A stretch of 64,000 nucleotides of DNA. It comes from Chitinophagales bacterium (GTDB lineage Bacteria > Bacteroidota > Bacteroidia > Chitinophagales > Chitinophagaceae). Each line of letters opens with the position of its first letter. Position 1 is the stretch's first letter. A program made the translations under genes and the position numbers. The stretch is from assembly GCA_026931905.1 (NCBI GenBank), contig JAIXLB010000096.1:1-64000 (forward strand), given 5' to 3'. Shown here one piece after another: positions 28,192 to 36,160 of the stretch. Below the pieces are notes generated by a model. That model was not told the DNA's origin, searched no databases, and saw only the letters and a program-made list of their open reading frames with translations.

Positions 28192-29244
28192 TTATACAAA
28201 TAATTTTAGAAGATGATAATAACCTATAGCCATTAATGCAGAAATAGGAATGGTAAGAAGCCAAGCCCAAAGCAAATTTACTGTAACGCCCCAACGAACT
28301 GCACTTAAACGTTTAGTGGCACCAACGCCTATTATGGATCCTGAAATAGTATGTGTAGTAGAAACAGGAATGCCTAAATGTTCTGATAAATACAAGGTAA
28401 AAGCACCAGCAGTTTCTGCACTTACGCCTTCTAAGGGTGTAACTTTAGTGATGCGAGTTCCCATTGTTTTTACAATTTTCCAGCCACCACTTAATGTTCC
28501 TAACCCAATAGCTAAAAAGCTACAAAATGGTACCCAGCTATATTTGGATACAAATTCATCGAAAGATAAATTAATGCCAATGCTTGCTTCATAATAAATA
28601 ATAGCAGCACCTATAATTCCCATTACTTTTTGAGCATCGTTGCCTCCATGTCCTAAACTAAAGGCAGCACTTGATGCAAGTTGCAATTTCTTAAACCAAC
28701 TTTCCGCTTTGGAATGGTTACTTCGTTTAAAAATATGTACGATTAAAATTGTAATTACAAAAGCGATAAACATGCCTATTAAAGGAGCCGCAAAAATAAA
28801 AAGTATAGTAGGCAAAACTTTTGCATAGTTTACAACATCAATACCATCTTTACTAAATGCACCAGCATAAGCCAATGCACCACCAATAAAACCACCTAAT
28901 AATGTATGTGATGAGGAGGAAGGTATGCCAAACCACCAGGTAATTAAATTCCATGTTATAGCAGCCATTAAGCCTGCAAAAATTACTTCTAATGTTATAA
29001 AGTTTTCATTAACGCTTTTGGCAATTGTGTTACCTATTTTAAATTCTCCAATTAAATATTTTGAAATAAAAAATGCTGCAAAGTTAAAAACTGCAGCCCA
29101 TAATACTGCTTGAAATGGCGTTAATACTTTTGTTGAAACTATTGTAGCTATTGAATTTGCTGCATCATGAAAGCCATTAATATAATCAAAAATAAATGCA
29201 AGTACAATGATAAGTATAAGCAATGGAGGGAAATGTATTTCCAT
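28192..29244 (-). CDS. PiT-family inorganic phosphate transporter
   Basis: A 350-residue inner-membrane transporter. It carries both PiT repeats: GFHDAANSIATIVSTKVL in the first and GHGGNDAQKVMGIIGAAI in the second, each with the GxNDxxN-like core that binds phosphate and cation. The rest is a set of about ten helices. Low-affinity phosphate (or metal-phosphate) import driven by protons or sodium is expected. The DUF47 gene lies 48 bases upstream on the same strand, the standard pairing for this transporter type. Confidence 0.95.
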   Translation of the reverse strand: MEIHFPPLLILIIVLAFIFDYINGFHDAANSIATIVSTKVLTPFQAVLWAAVFNFAAFFISKYLIGEFKIGNTIAKSVNENFITLEVIFAGLMAAITWNLITWWFGIPSSSSHTLLGGFIGGALAYAGAFSKDGIDVVNYAKVLPTILFIFAAPLIGMFIAFVITILIVHIFKRSNHSKAESWFKKLQLASSAAFSLGHGGNDAQKVMGIIGAAIIYYEASIGINLSFDEFVSKYSWVPFCSFLAIGLGTLSGGWKIVKTMGTRITKVTPLEGVSAETAGAFTLYLSEHLGIPVSTTHTISGSIIGVGATKRLSAVRWGVTVNLLWAWLLTIPISALMAIGYYHLLKLFV

Positions 29245-29292
29245 ATTAAATTTGGTTAAAAATGGGGAGTAAATTCTTTTTGTTAATTATTA

Positions 29293-29940
29293 TTAAGAGT
29301 ATTTAATAATGATACTTTCAATAACGTTAGCAGCGTCTTCACATTTATCTGTTGCAGTTTCAAGTGCTTGATAAATTTCCCTTTTCTTAATTACTTCTTT
29401 AAAATCATCTTCATTATTAAACAACATCTCAATACTCATATCAAAAACATCATCAGCTTGATTTTCTATACTATTTACCCTTACCAAAGATTCTGTCATG
29501 GCTCTTAAATGTTTCATATCTCTCAAACCCCTTACAGATTTAGTAATTTCCTGTGCACTTTGATATACTAATTCAGCTAATTTTTGAATGCCACTATCAT
29601 TTGGGTTTACTTTATAAAAACTTATTTTTTTTGATGATGCATAAATATAATCGGCAATATCGTCTAATGCAGTAGCTAAATAATGAATATCTTCTCTATC
29701 AAAAGGGGTAATAAAATTTCTTCCAAGTTCGGTAAAAATTAAATGTGTAGTATCATCATTTTTATGTTCAAGGTCTTCAATTAGAGCCAAAATACTTGCT
29801 CTTTTATCTGCATTTGGCTCATTCACTAACTCTTTTAACTTTAAGCCCATTTCGCTTACTCTTGCAGCCACTTCTTCAAATAACTCGTAGAAGATTTTAT
29901 TTTTTGGCATGAATAGTTTTCCAATATTATTAAATCCCAT
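29293..29940 (-). CDS. DUF47 family protein (PhoU-like partner of PiT)
   Basis: A 215-residue, mostly helical protein. Its order of motifs (FEEVAARVSEMGLKLKELVN, EDLEHKNDDTTHLIFTELGRNFITPFDREDIHYLATALDDI and ENQADDVFDMSIEMLFNNE) is that of DUF47, which folds like PhoU with E/D-rich metal-binding helices. It probably regulates or stabilises the PiT permease encoded downstream at 48 bases. Cytoplasmic. Opposite-strand asd begins 200 bases away. Confidence 0.93.
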   Translation of the reverse strand: MGFNNIGKLFMPKNKIFYELFEEVAARVSEMGLKLKELVNEPNADKRASILALIEDLEHKNDDTTHLIFTELGRNFITPFDREDIHYLATALDDIADYIYASSKKISFYKVNPNDSGIQKLAELVYQSAQEITKSVRGLRDMKHLRAMTESLVRVNSIENQADDVFDMSIEMLFNNEDDFKEVIKKREIYQALETATDKCEDAANVIESIIIKYS

Positions 29941-30062
29941 AGCATTATTTTTTCTATCGCAAAGGTTAATAAAAATTAATGAATGTGAGCCTTGAAATAA
30001 AATGGTAATAATTACTTAACATTGAAAATATACATTTCATTAAGTATCAGTTACACTATACG

Positions 30063-30070
30063 TAATTTTG
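30063..30070 (+). promoter_or_regulatory. Possible -7 promoter element for asd
   Basis: TAATTTTG matches TAnnTTTG, 71 bases before the asd ATG in the divergent gap. The long leader that would result makes it uncertain. Confidence 0.4.
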
Positions 30071-30141
30071 CGAATTAATCATTCGGTTTATTTTAATTAT
30101 TTGTATAAGTGTTACAATTAAAATTATAAAATAGATAGTAC

Positions 30142-31134
30142 ATGAAAGTATCAGTAGTAGGAGCAACAGGTTTGGTAGGCAATAAAATATTACAAGTTTT
30201 AGCAGAAAGAAATTTTCCTGTTACAGAATTAATTCCTGTAGCAAGTGAAAAAAGTGTGGGCAAAGAAATTGATTTTAAAGAAAAAAAATATAAAGTAATA
30301 AGCATGGAAAATGCTATTGCTGCAAAACCTGCCTTAGCTATTTTTAGTGCAGGAGGAAATACAAGTTTGCAATGGGCTCCTTTATTTGCTGAAGCAGGCA
30401 CAACAGTTATAGATAATAGCAGTGCATGGCGAATGGATAAAACTAAAAAATTAATTGTACCCGAAATCAATGCAAATATTTTAACTGCAGATGATAAAAT
30501 TATTGCTAATCCTAATTGCTCCACTATTCAAATGGTTGTAGCCTTAAATCCTTTGCACAAAAAATATACAATAAAAAGAGTTGTAGTTTCAACTTATCAA
30601 AGCGTTACAGGCACAGGAAAAGCTGCTGTAGATCAGCTTTTCAACGAAAGAAATGGAATGGAGGGGGCAATGGCTTACAAACATAAAATTGATTTGAATG
30701 TTATACCACAAATAGATGTTTTTTTAGACAATGGATATACTAAGGAAGAAATGAAAATGGTAAACGAAACGTGTAAAATTTTGCAAAACAAATCTATAAA
30801 AGTTACTGCAACCACAGTTCGTATTCCTGTAATTGGAGGACATAGTGAAAGCATAAATGTTGAGTTTGAAAATGAATTTGACTTGAATGAAGTAAAAGAA
30901 ATTTTATCTAATACCCCAGGTATAATAGTACAAAATGATGATGCTGCACAACTGTATCCTATGCCATTAAACGCTCATGAAAAAGATGAAGTTTTTGTAG
31001 GTAGAATTAGAAGAGATGAATCGCAACCAAAAACTTTAAACCTTTGGATAGTAAGTGATAATTTAAGAAAAGGAGCAGCTACCAATGCTATTCAAATTGC
31101 AGAATATTTATTAAGTAAAGGATTGTTGAAATAA
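30142..31134 (+). CDS. asd: Aspartate-semialdehyde dehydrogenase
   Basis: Reduces aspartyl phosphate to aspartate semialdehyde with NADPH, feeding lysine/diaminopimelate, threonine and methionine synthesis. The 330-residue protein starts KVSVVGATGLVGNKIL (Rossmann glycine loop). The catalytic Cys126 is in NPNCSTIQ, and His234 in IGGHSES is the general acid/base. SAGGNTS and VVVSTYQSVTGTGK complete the family pattern. The TsaC-type gene starts 8 bases after the stop, so the pair is probably co-transcribed. Confidence 0.97.
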   Translation: MKVSVVGATGLVGNKILQVLAERNFPVTELIPVASEKSVGKEIDFKEKKYKVISMENAIAAKPALAIFSAGGNTSLQWAPLFAEAGTTVIDNSSAWRMDKTKKLIVPEINANILTADDKIIANPNCSTIQMVVALNPLHKKYTIKRVVVSTYQSVTGTGKAAVDQLFNERNGMEGAMAYKHKIDLNVIPQIDVFLDNGYTKEEMKMVNETCKILQNKSIKVTATTVRIPVIGGHSESINVEFENEFDLNEVKEILSNTPGIIVQNDDAAQLYPMPLNAHEKDEVFVGRIRRDESQPKTLNLWIVSDNLRKGAATNAIQIAEYLLSKGLLK

Positions 31135-31142
31135 TTTTTATT

Positions 31143-31751
31143 ATGCTATTACATATTCATCCAGATAACCCCAACCCAAGAAATATAAAAACAGTGGTAG
31201 AATGTTTGCTGGATGGAGGTGTAATTATTTATCCTACAGATACTATTTATGGTTTAGGATGTAGCATTTTTCAGCATAAAGCTATTGAAAAAATTGCACG
31301 CATTAAACATATTGAACCTACCAAAGCACAATTAAGTTTTGTGTGTTATGATTTGAGTGATTTAAGCAATTACACAAAATCTATTTCAACACCTTTGTAC
31401 AGAATTTTAAAAAATCATTTACCAGGTGCATACACTTTTATTTTGCCAGCAAGCAAAGAAGTTCCTAAAATTTTGCATAGCAAGAAAAAAACAATTGGCT
31501 TACGCGTACCTGATAACAATATTGCAAGAACCATTGTAAAAGAATTAGGAAGCCCTATTTTATCTGCATCTTTACCTGGCGAAATGGTAGAAGAATATAC
31601 CGACCCCGAATTAATGTATGAAAATTTTAAACATCAGGTAGATATTGTAATAGATGGCGGTATTGGAGAAATGATTCCCTCTACTGTTGTAGATTGTACT
31701 ACAGAGCCTTATCAAGTTTTAAGAAAAGGTGCAGCAGTTTGGGATGAATAA
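31143..31751 (+). CDS. L-threonylcarbamoyladenylate synthase (TsaC/Sua5-type)
   Basis: Makes threonylcarbamoyl-AMP from threonine, bicarbonate and ATP, the first step of tRNA t6A37 synthesis. The 202-residue YrdC-like domain contains IYPTDTIYGLGC near residues 31-42, LPGAYTFILPA, and IGLRVPDN, then STVVDCTTEPYQVLRKGA at the end. It has no Sua5 C-terminal extension. The role is inferred from YrdC fold and from tsaB in the same region; some YrdC proteins have other roles. It is 8 bases downstream of asd. Confidence 0.9.
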   Translation: MLLHIHPDNPNPRNIKTVVECLLDGGVIIYPTDTIYGLGCSIFQHKAIEKIARIKHIEPTKAQLSFVCYDLSDLSNYTKSISTPLYRILKNHLPGAYTFILPASKEVPKILHSKKKTIGLRVPDNNIARTIVKELGSPILSASLPGEMVEEYTDPELMYENFKHQVDIVIDGGIGEMIPSTVVDCTTEPYQVLRKGAAVWDE

Positions 31752-31755
31752 TTTA

Positions 31756-32499
31756 CTACAAACCACTAATGGTAAGCCCAATAGAAAATGGTCTTATTTC
31801 AGCACCAGTTCCTTCTTTTAAAGCCTGTGTAATTTGATAAGCAAAATGTACTCCAAAAATTCCATAACCTGCACGAGCTGTAAGCGATAACCTTGTGCCA
31901 TTAAAATAATTTCTGTCGTATTGTTTTTCAATAAATTTATCGCCATAAATAGATTGCCCTGTTTTACTTCTCAAATCTTTGCCCTTAGTATAGGCTTTTA
32001 AAATGGTACCTACTTTTACGCCAATAGCAGCTTTAAATGATTTGTTGCTGTTTTCTGGGTCAGAAAAAAATCTTAATTCTACAGGAGCTTCTACAAAAAT
32101 GCTTGTTAATTTGAATTTATTAAAATAGGCAGAATCTGTTCCAGGGTAACTTGTTCTAAATGGTAATTGTACTGCAGAAGATTTTATATCGGCATATTTT
32201 TTATCAAAGAAAATATTACTACTACTAATTCCTAAACCATAAGCAACACTAAACTTGGGGCTGTTTTTAAAAGGCTTATCCAGCATAAAATAAAAATTAA
32301 AATGTCTACTACTTCCTTTTACATTTAAACTATCAGGAGCTCCACTCCATCTGTCCATACCATATTGCAACATAATATGATCGCCCACACGATTGCTTAA
32401 ATCGTACTTTTTAGACTTCGTTTTTTTCTCATTATCCTGAGCAAATAAGCTATTTACTAATCCAGCAGTAGCTAACAATAAAATAAATATTTTCTTCAT
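31756..32499 (-). CDS. Outer membrane beta-barrel protein
   Basis: A 247-residue exported protein with a signal peptide (MKKIFILLLATAGLVNSLFAQ). After a short charged linker (DNEKKTKSKKYDLSN) come alternating hydrophobic strands typical of an 8- to 10-strand outer membrane barrel (DHIMLQYGMDRW, FNFYFMLDKPF, FSVAYGLGIS, FKAAIGVKVGTIL, LSLTARAGYGIFGVHFAYQ) and a closing strand RPFSIGLTISGL. It belongs to the general Bacteroidota OmpW/PorT-like barrel superfamily; I cannot say which. Convergent with the TsaC-type gene, divergent from the receiver gene. A -7 element lies upstream. Confidence 0.8.
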   Translation of the reverse strand: MKKIFILLLATAGLVNSLFAQDNEKKTKSKKYDLSNRVGDHIMLQYGMDRWSGAPDSLNVKGSSRHFNFYFMLDKPFKNSPKFSVAYGLGISSSNIFFDKKYADIKSSAVQLPFRTSYPGTDSAYFNKFKLTSIFVEAPVELRFFSDPENSNKSFKAAIGVKVGTILKAYTKGKDLRSKTGQSIYGDKFIEKQYDRNYFNGTRLSLTARAGYGIFGVHFAYQITQALKEGTGAEIRPFSIGLTISGL

Positions 32500-32541
32500 A
32501 ATTGGTATTAAACTTAATGCTTGGCAAAAGCACTAAAGCAG

Positions 32542-32549
32542 CAAAAGTA
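32542..32549 (-). promoter_or_regulatory. -7 promoter element for the 31756-32499 gene
   Basis: The minus strand reads TACTTTTG, a TAnnTTTG match 42 bases before the ATG at 32499. No clear -33 TTTG. Confidence 0.45.
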
Positions 32550-32690
32550 ATAGAAATGCTATCACATAAGTGGTTAAAAATTAGTAAAAAACAAAAAATA
32601 TTTAAACTTTTTGGAGCAATAAACTGTCTTTTTTAAACGTTATACATGTAATATTCAATATTTCTTTGTAAATTAAATTAGAGTGTGATT

Positions 32691-33089
32691 ATGATTGAAA
32701 ATATATTCTCTGGAAAAAATATTTTAATAGTAGAAGATAATGCCATTAACCAAATGTTAGTAAAATATGCGTTTGCAAATACAGGGGTAAATACTGCTAT
32801 TGCAGACAATGGAATTAAAGCTTTAGAACTAATGAAATCCAATACTTACGATGTTATTTTAATGGATATTTATATGCCAGAATTAGATGGTTATCAAACT
32901 ACAGAAATTATACGCAACGAATTACATTCTACTATTCCTATCATAGCAATGACAGCCTTATCTATGAAAAGCGAAGAAGAAAAATGTATTGCTATTGGTA
33001 TGAATGGCTATATACCCAAACCATTTACAACAGATATTTTATTCAACGAATTAAAAAGAGTGTTAGATTTTTCCGAATCTTTAGTATAA
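32691..33089 (+). CDS. Single-domain response regulator receiver
   Basis: A 132-residue CheY-like domain without an output domain. The acidic pair Glu15-Asp16 (LIVEDN), the phospho-acceptor Asp59 (ILMDIYMP), the Thr of IAMTALS and the Lys of IPKPF are all present, so it should accept phosphate. EDNAINQMLV is the wording usual for receivers of hybrid histidine kinases. The longest frame starts at GTG 32685 but ATG 32691 is the better start. No kinase gene is near. Confidence 0.9.
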   Translation: MIENIFSGKNILIVEDNAINQMLVKYAFANTGVNTAIADNGIKALELMKSNTYDVILMDIYMPELDGYQTTEIIRNELHSTIPIIAMTALSMKSEEEKCIAIGMNGYIPKPFTTDILFNELKRVLDFSESLV

Positions 33090-33267
33090 TCAATTTTTTC
33101 GTTTTTCCTTTTAGTTGTGTTTATTGCAATTTGTAATAAAATATTGCCGTTCACAATATTCTTCTCTACCATTTTTTTTTACAAACTATATTGCTTACTC
33201 ATTATAAGCCAAAACACTGTTTGTAATTTATTTTCTTTGGCTAATTGAAAAACAAAAATCATACACC

Positions 33268-34794
33268 ATGAAAAAAATTGTTTTAATTGTTTGTGTTTTA
33301 ACAACAGTTACAGTATTTGCCCAAAAAGGAAATGATGCAGCAAAATTTGCATCAACCATTACACAAAAAGATTTAAAAGAGCAGTTATCTATTATTGCAA
33401 GTGCAGAATTTGAAGGAAGAGAAACGGCAACCGAAGGTCAAAAAAAAGCAGCGGCTTATATAGAATCTCAGTTTAAAAAATTTGGCTTGCTGCCAGGCAA
33501 TGGCAATAGCTATCAACAAGTGTATCCTGTATATCAAGATGAATTAAAATCGGCTTCGCTGAAAATTTACAATGCAAATTTTGCATTCAATAACCATTTT
33601 TCACTTATGCTAAACAATGCAATTAATGGTAATGTAAATATTAATGAAGTAGTATTTGTAAGCTATGGAATTAGTGATAAAGAAAGAGATGATTATAAAG
33701 GAATAGATGTAAAAGGAAAATGGGTTTTAATTATAGAAAGCGATCCTGCAGATATTGATAAAGATTCGCTTTCATCTAATTTCAGAAAAACTTTTACTAA
33801 AATAGGAACTGCAACAAGTAAAGGTGCAGCAGGTATTTTAATTATTTCAAGACAATTTGAAAATACAAAACGCTTTATGCCTCCCTCTATTGGAAATATG
33901 TACATGAAAAAACAAGGAGGTAATAATTCTTCTGCACCCATTATTAGCGTTTCTTACCAAGCTGCTTCATCTATTTTAACCAAGCCTATTAATAAATATG
34001 CAGATCTTAAAAACATCTCAATAGGCAAATATGCCACTCAATTAAATATAGATGTACACAAAACAACTAAAACTTTAGAAAGTTCTAACGTTGTAGGAAT
34101 TATTGAAGGCACAGATAAAAAAGAGGAGTATGTAGTACTTACAGCACATTACGACCATCTTGGGAAAAGAGACGATGGCACTATTTATTATGGAGCAGAT
34201 GATGATGGCAGCGGTACTGTAACAATAATTGAAATGGCAGAAGCATTTGCAAAAGCAAAACAAAAAGGTTACGCACCAAGAAGAACTATTGTATTTATGA
34301 CTGTAAGTGGAGAAGAAAAAGGTTTATGGGGTAGCGATTATTATACACAACACCCTATTTATCCTTTAAATAAAACCTCTGTAAACCTTAATACAGATAT
34401 GATTGGAAGAATTGACCCCAAATACAAGGGAGATTCTTTGAACTATATTTACTCTATAGGAGAAGATAAATTAAGTAGCGATTTAATGCCAATAAGCGAT
34501 AGCATTAATCAAACTTTTAAAATAGAAATAGACAGAAAGTTTAATGATTTAAAAGACCCTAATCGTTTTTACTACAGAAGCGACCATTTTAATTTTGCAA
34601 AAAATGGAGTGCCTATAATTTTTTATTTTAATGGTGTACATAAAGATTATCACAGACCAAGCGATACGATTGAAAAAATAAATTTTGATGTAATGGAAAA
34701 AAGAGCAAGATTTATTTTTACTACTGCTTGGGTAATGGCAAACAGAAATGATATGCTCAAAAGAGATATTCCTTTGGTTATTCCTGAAAGATAA
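33268..34794 (+). CDS. M28-family zinc metallopeptidase (secreted)
   Basis: A 508-residue exported aminopeptidase-type enzyme. Residues 1-20 form a signal peptide. After an N-terminal PA-like region (about 90-250) the M28 catalytic domain shows, in order, the metal ligands of TAHYDHLG, GADDDGSGT, SGEEKGLWGS, NTDMIGR and the final His in YHRPSDT. The catalytic Glu is in GEEKG. It probably acts in the periplasm or at the surface as an aminopeptidase, or as a glutaminyl-cyclase-like enzyme. Monocistronic, with the HAD phosphatase 50 bases downstream. Confidence 0.93.
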   Translation: MKKIVLIVCVLTTVTVFAQKGNDAAKFASTITQKDLKEQLSIIASAEFEGRETATEGQKKAAAYIESQFKKFGLLPGNGNSYQQVYPVYQDELKSASLKIYNANFAFNNHFSLMLNNAINGNVNINEVVFVSYGISDKERDDYKGIDVKGKWVLIIESDPADIDKDSLSSNFRKTFTKIGTATSKGAAGILIISRQFENTKRFMPPSIGNMYMKKQGGNNSSAPIISVSYQAASSILTKPINKYADLKNISIGKYATQLNIDVHKTTKTLESSNVVGIIEGTDKKEEYVVLTAHYDHLGKRDDGTIYYGADDDGSGTVTIIEMAEAFAKAKQKGYAPRRTIVFMTVSGEEKGLWGSDYYTQHPIYPLNKTSVNLNTDMIGRIDPKYKGDSLNYIYSIGEDKLSSDLMPISDSINQTFKIEIDRKFNDLKDPNRFYYRSDHFNFAKNGVPIIFYFNGVHKDYHRPSDTIEKINFDVMEKRARFIFTTAWVMANRNDMLKRDIPLVIPER

Positions 34795-34844
34795 AAAAAA
34801 CATTTATCATTGTATAGTAAGGTTTAAAAAATACTATGTAATGT

Positions 34845-35456
34845 ATGGGAATTAAAAATATAATTTTTGATTTTGGTGGCGTATTGTTGAATATTGATTA
34901 TATGCTTACAGAAAAAGCATTTATTAATTTAGGCGTTAGCAATTTTGCTACATTATACAACCAACACAAAGCCTCAGATTTATTTGAACAATTAGAAACA
35001 GGAAAAATTAGCCCTGATGATTTTTATAATCATTTCAGAGCTATTTCAAAAACCAATGTAACCAATGAGCAAATAAAAGACGCATGGAATGCAATGCTAT
35101 TAGATTTGCCAATAGAAAGAATAGAATGGTTGCAAAAAATAAAAAACAAGTACAATATTTTTCTTTATTCCAACACCAATCAAATACACTATGATTGTTT
35201 TATAAACACCCTAAATAAAAATTTACCCAACAATTTTTTTGAAACTTTATTTATCAAAACCTATTACTCACATAGCTGTGGATTTAGAAAACCTTATCCC
35301 GAAAGTTATTTAAAAATAATAGAAGAACAACAATTAAATAAAGCAGAAACAGTATTTATAGATGATACATTAATAAATATTGAAGGAGCAAAAATTGCAG
35401 GCTTACAAACAATCCATCTACAAACACCTACAACAGTTTTAAACTTAGGGTTATAA
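34845..35456 (+). CDS. HAD-superfamily phosphatase (subfamily IA)
   Basis: A 203-residue haloacid-dehalogenase fold protein. It starts IIFDFGGVLLNID (motif I, where the second Asp is Gly as in the epoxide-hydrolase/acid-phosphatase-like subgroup), then YSNTNQIH (motif II) and FRKPYPESYLKIIEEQ, VFIDDTLINIEGAKIAGL (motifs III and IV). A phosphatase acting on a small phosphorylated metabolite is likely; the substrate is unknown. Cytoplasmic. A strong hairpin follows. Confidence 0.88.
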   Translation: MGIKNIIFDFGGVLLNIDYMLTEKAFINLGVSNFATLYNQHKASDLFEQLETGKISPDDFYNHFRAISKTNVTNEQIKDAWNAMLLDLPIERIEWLQKIKNKYNIFLYSNTNQIHYDCFINTLNKNLPNNFFETLFIKTYYSHSCGFRKPYPESYLKIIEEQQLNKAETVFIDDTLINIEGAKIAGLQTIHLQTPTTVLNLGL

Positions 35457-35460
35457 AAAA

Positions 35461-35497
35461 AGCATAATTGTATTGCAATTTAAAATACAATTATGCT
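35461..35497. terminator. Intrinsic terminator between convergent genes
   Basis: AGCATAATTGTATT (35461-35474) pairs perfectly with AATACAATTATGCT (35484-35497) over 14 bp with a 9-base loop. On the minus strand seven Ts follow the stem, so it ends the 35557-35763 transcript; it may also stop the HAD gene transcript. Confidence 0.8.
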
Positions 35498-35556
35498 CAT
35501 TTAAAAGAAATAGATAACAAGCTAAAAACTATTGCAATTATCAACCTCTTAATTTT

Positions 35557-35763
35557 CTAATATCCCTTTTTAGCAACACCATCTTTAATAGCTTGCATTG
35601 CATTGGCTTCACTTAGCATAGCAGCCATTTTGTTGCCTTTGCCATCATTACCAGTTGCCATGTAACCACCTCTTGCTGTTTTAGTAATTACTGCATCGTG
35701 CATAGGAACATTCTTTTCCTTTGTTTTCATGCAATAGGCTTTAATCATTTTACTTTTGTCCAT
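35557..35763 (-). CDS. Small hypothetical protein, 68 residues
   Basis: The protein starts MDKSKMIKAYCMKTKEKNVP. The layout, AYCMKTKEK-x-VPM-x-DAVITKTARGGYMATG followed by DGKGNKMAAML, recalls DUF5679-type mini zinc-ribbon proteins (AYCMKCKKKVEM...). Here the usual second and later cysteines are replaced (Thr in CMK-T-K, Asp/Lys further on), so a zinc site would be lost. The ATG start and terminator at the 3' end support a real gene. Function unknown. Confidence 0.7.
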   Translation of the reverse strand: MDKSKMIKAYCMKTKEKNVPMHDAVITKTARGGYMATGNDGKGNKMAAMLSEANAMQAIKDGVAKKGY

Positions 35764-35953
35764 AAGTGTTATTTTTTTTAGTTATAAAACTTGTTAGTTA
35801 AGCACAATGTACAGTTTTCATTTCATTTGAAAACAATAATTAAATTAAACTTTTTCACATAATGTTGGTATTATTTTTAAAGTATAAAAAAAAGTAGAAA
35901 TAATTCTTGTAAAACTTAGGGTAATTAATGAAAATATTTACAACAAATACCCT

Positions 35954-35961
35954 TACTTTTG
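35954..35961 (+). promoter_or_regulatory. -7 promoter element for tRNA-Leu
   Basis: TACTTTTG matches TAnnTTTG and ends 21 bases before the tRNA 5' end, the distance expected for a short 5' leader. Confidence 0.55.
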
Positions 35962-35982
35962 CCACCCTAAAATTAAATACCT

Positions 35983-36064
35983 GCGGGTGTGGTGAAATTG
36001 GTAGACACGCCAGACTTAGGATCTGGTGTCGTGAGACATGGGGGTTCGAGTCCCTCCACCCGCA
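35983..36064 (+). tRNA. tRNA-Leu (anticodon UAG)
   Basis: An 82-base class II tRNA. The acceptor arms GCGGGTG and CACCCGC pair perfectly, with discriminator A at 36064. The D-loop has TTGGTAGA, the anticodon loop is CTTAGGA between CCAGA and TCTGG (anticodon TAG), the long variable arm is TGTC-GTGA-GACA, and the T-arm has GGTTCGAGTCC. The CCA end is not encoded. It reads CUA codons and by wobble other CUN codons. Confidence 0.98.
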
Positions 36065-36072
36065 CAAAAGTA

Positions 36073-36127
36073 AAGTTGATAAAAGAAGGGGTTGTAGTTG
36101 CTCTTCAACATCTTTTCTTATCAACTT
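36073..36127 (+). terminator. Long hairpin between tRNA-Leu and tig
   Basis: The outer stem AAGTTGATAA (36073-36082) and TTATCAACTT (36118-36127) is perfect; an inner, imperfect continuation ends in GTTG/CAAC around an 11-base loop. An AT-rich stretch with a TTTATTTTAA run follows. It could end the tRNA transcript or lie in the leader of tig. Confidence 0.5.
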
Positions 36128-36160
36128 ATTTATTTTAATAACACACAATTTGCTCTTATA

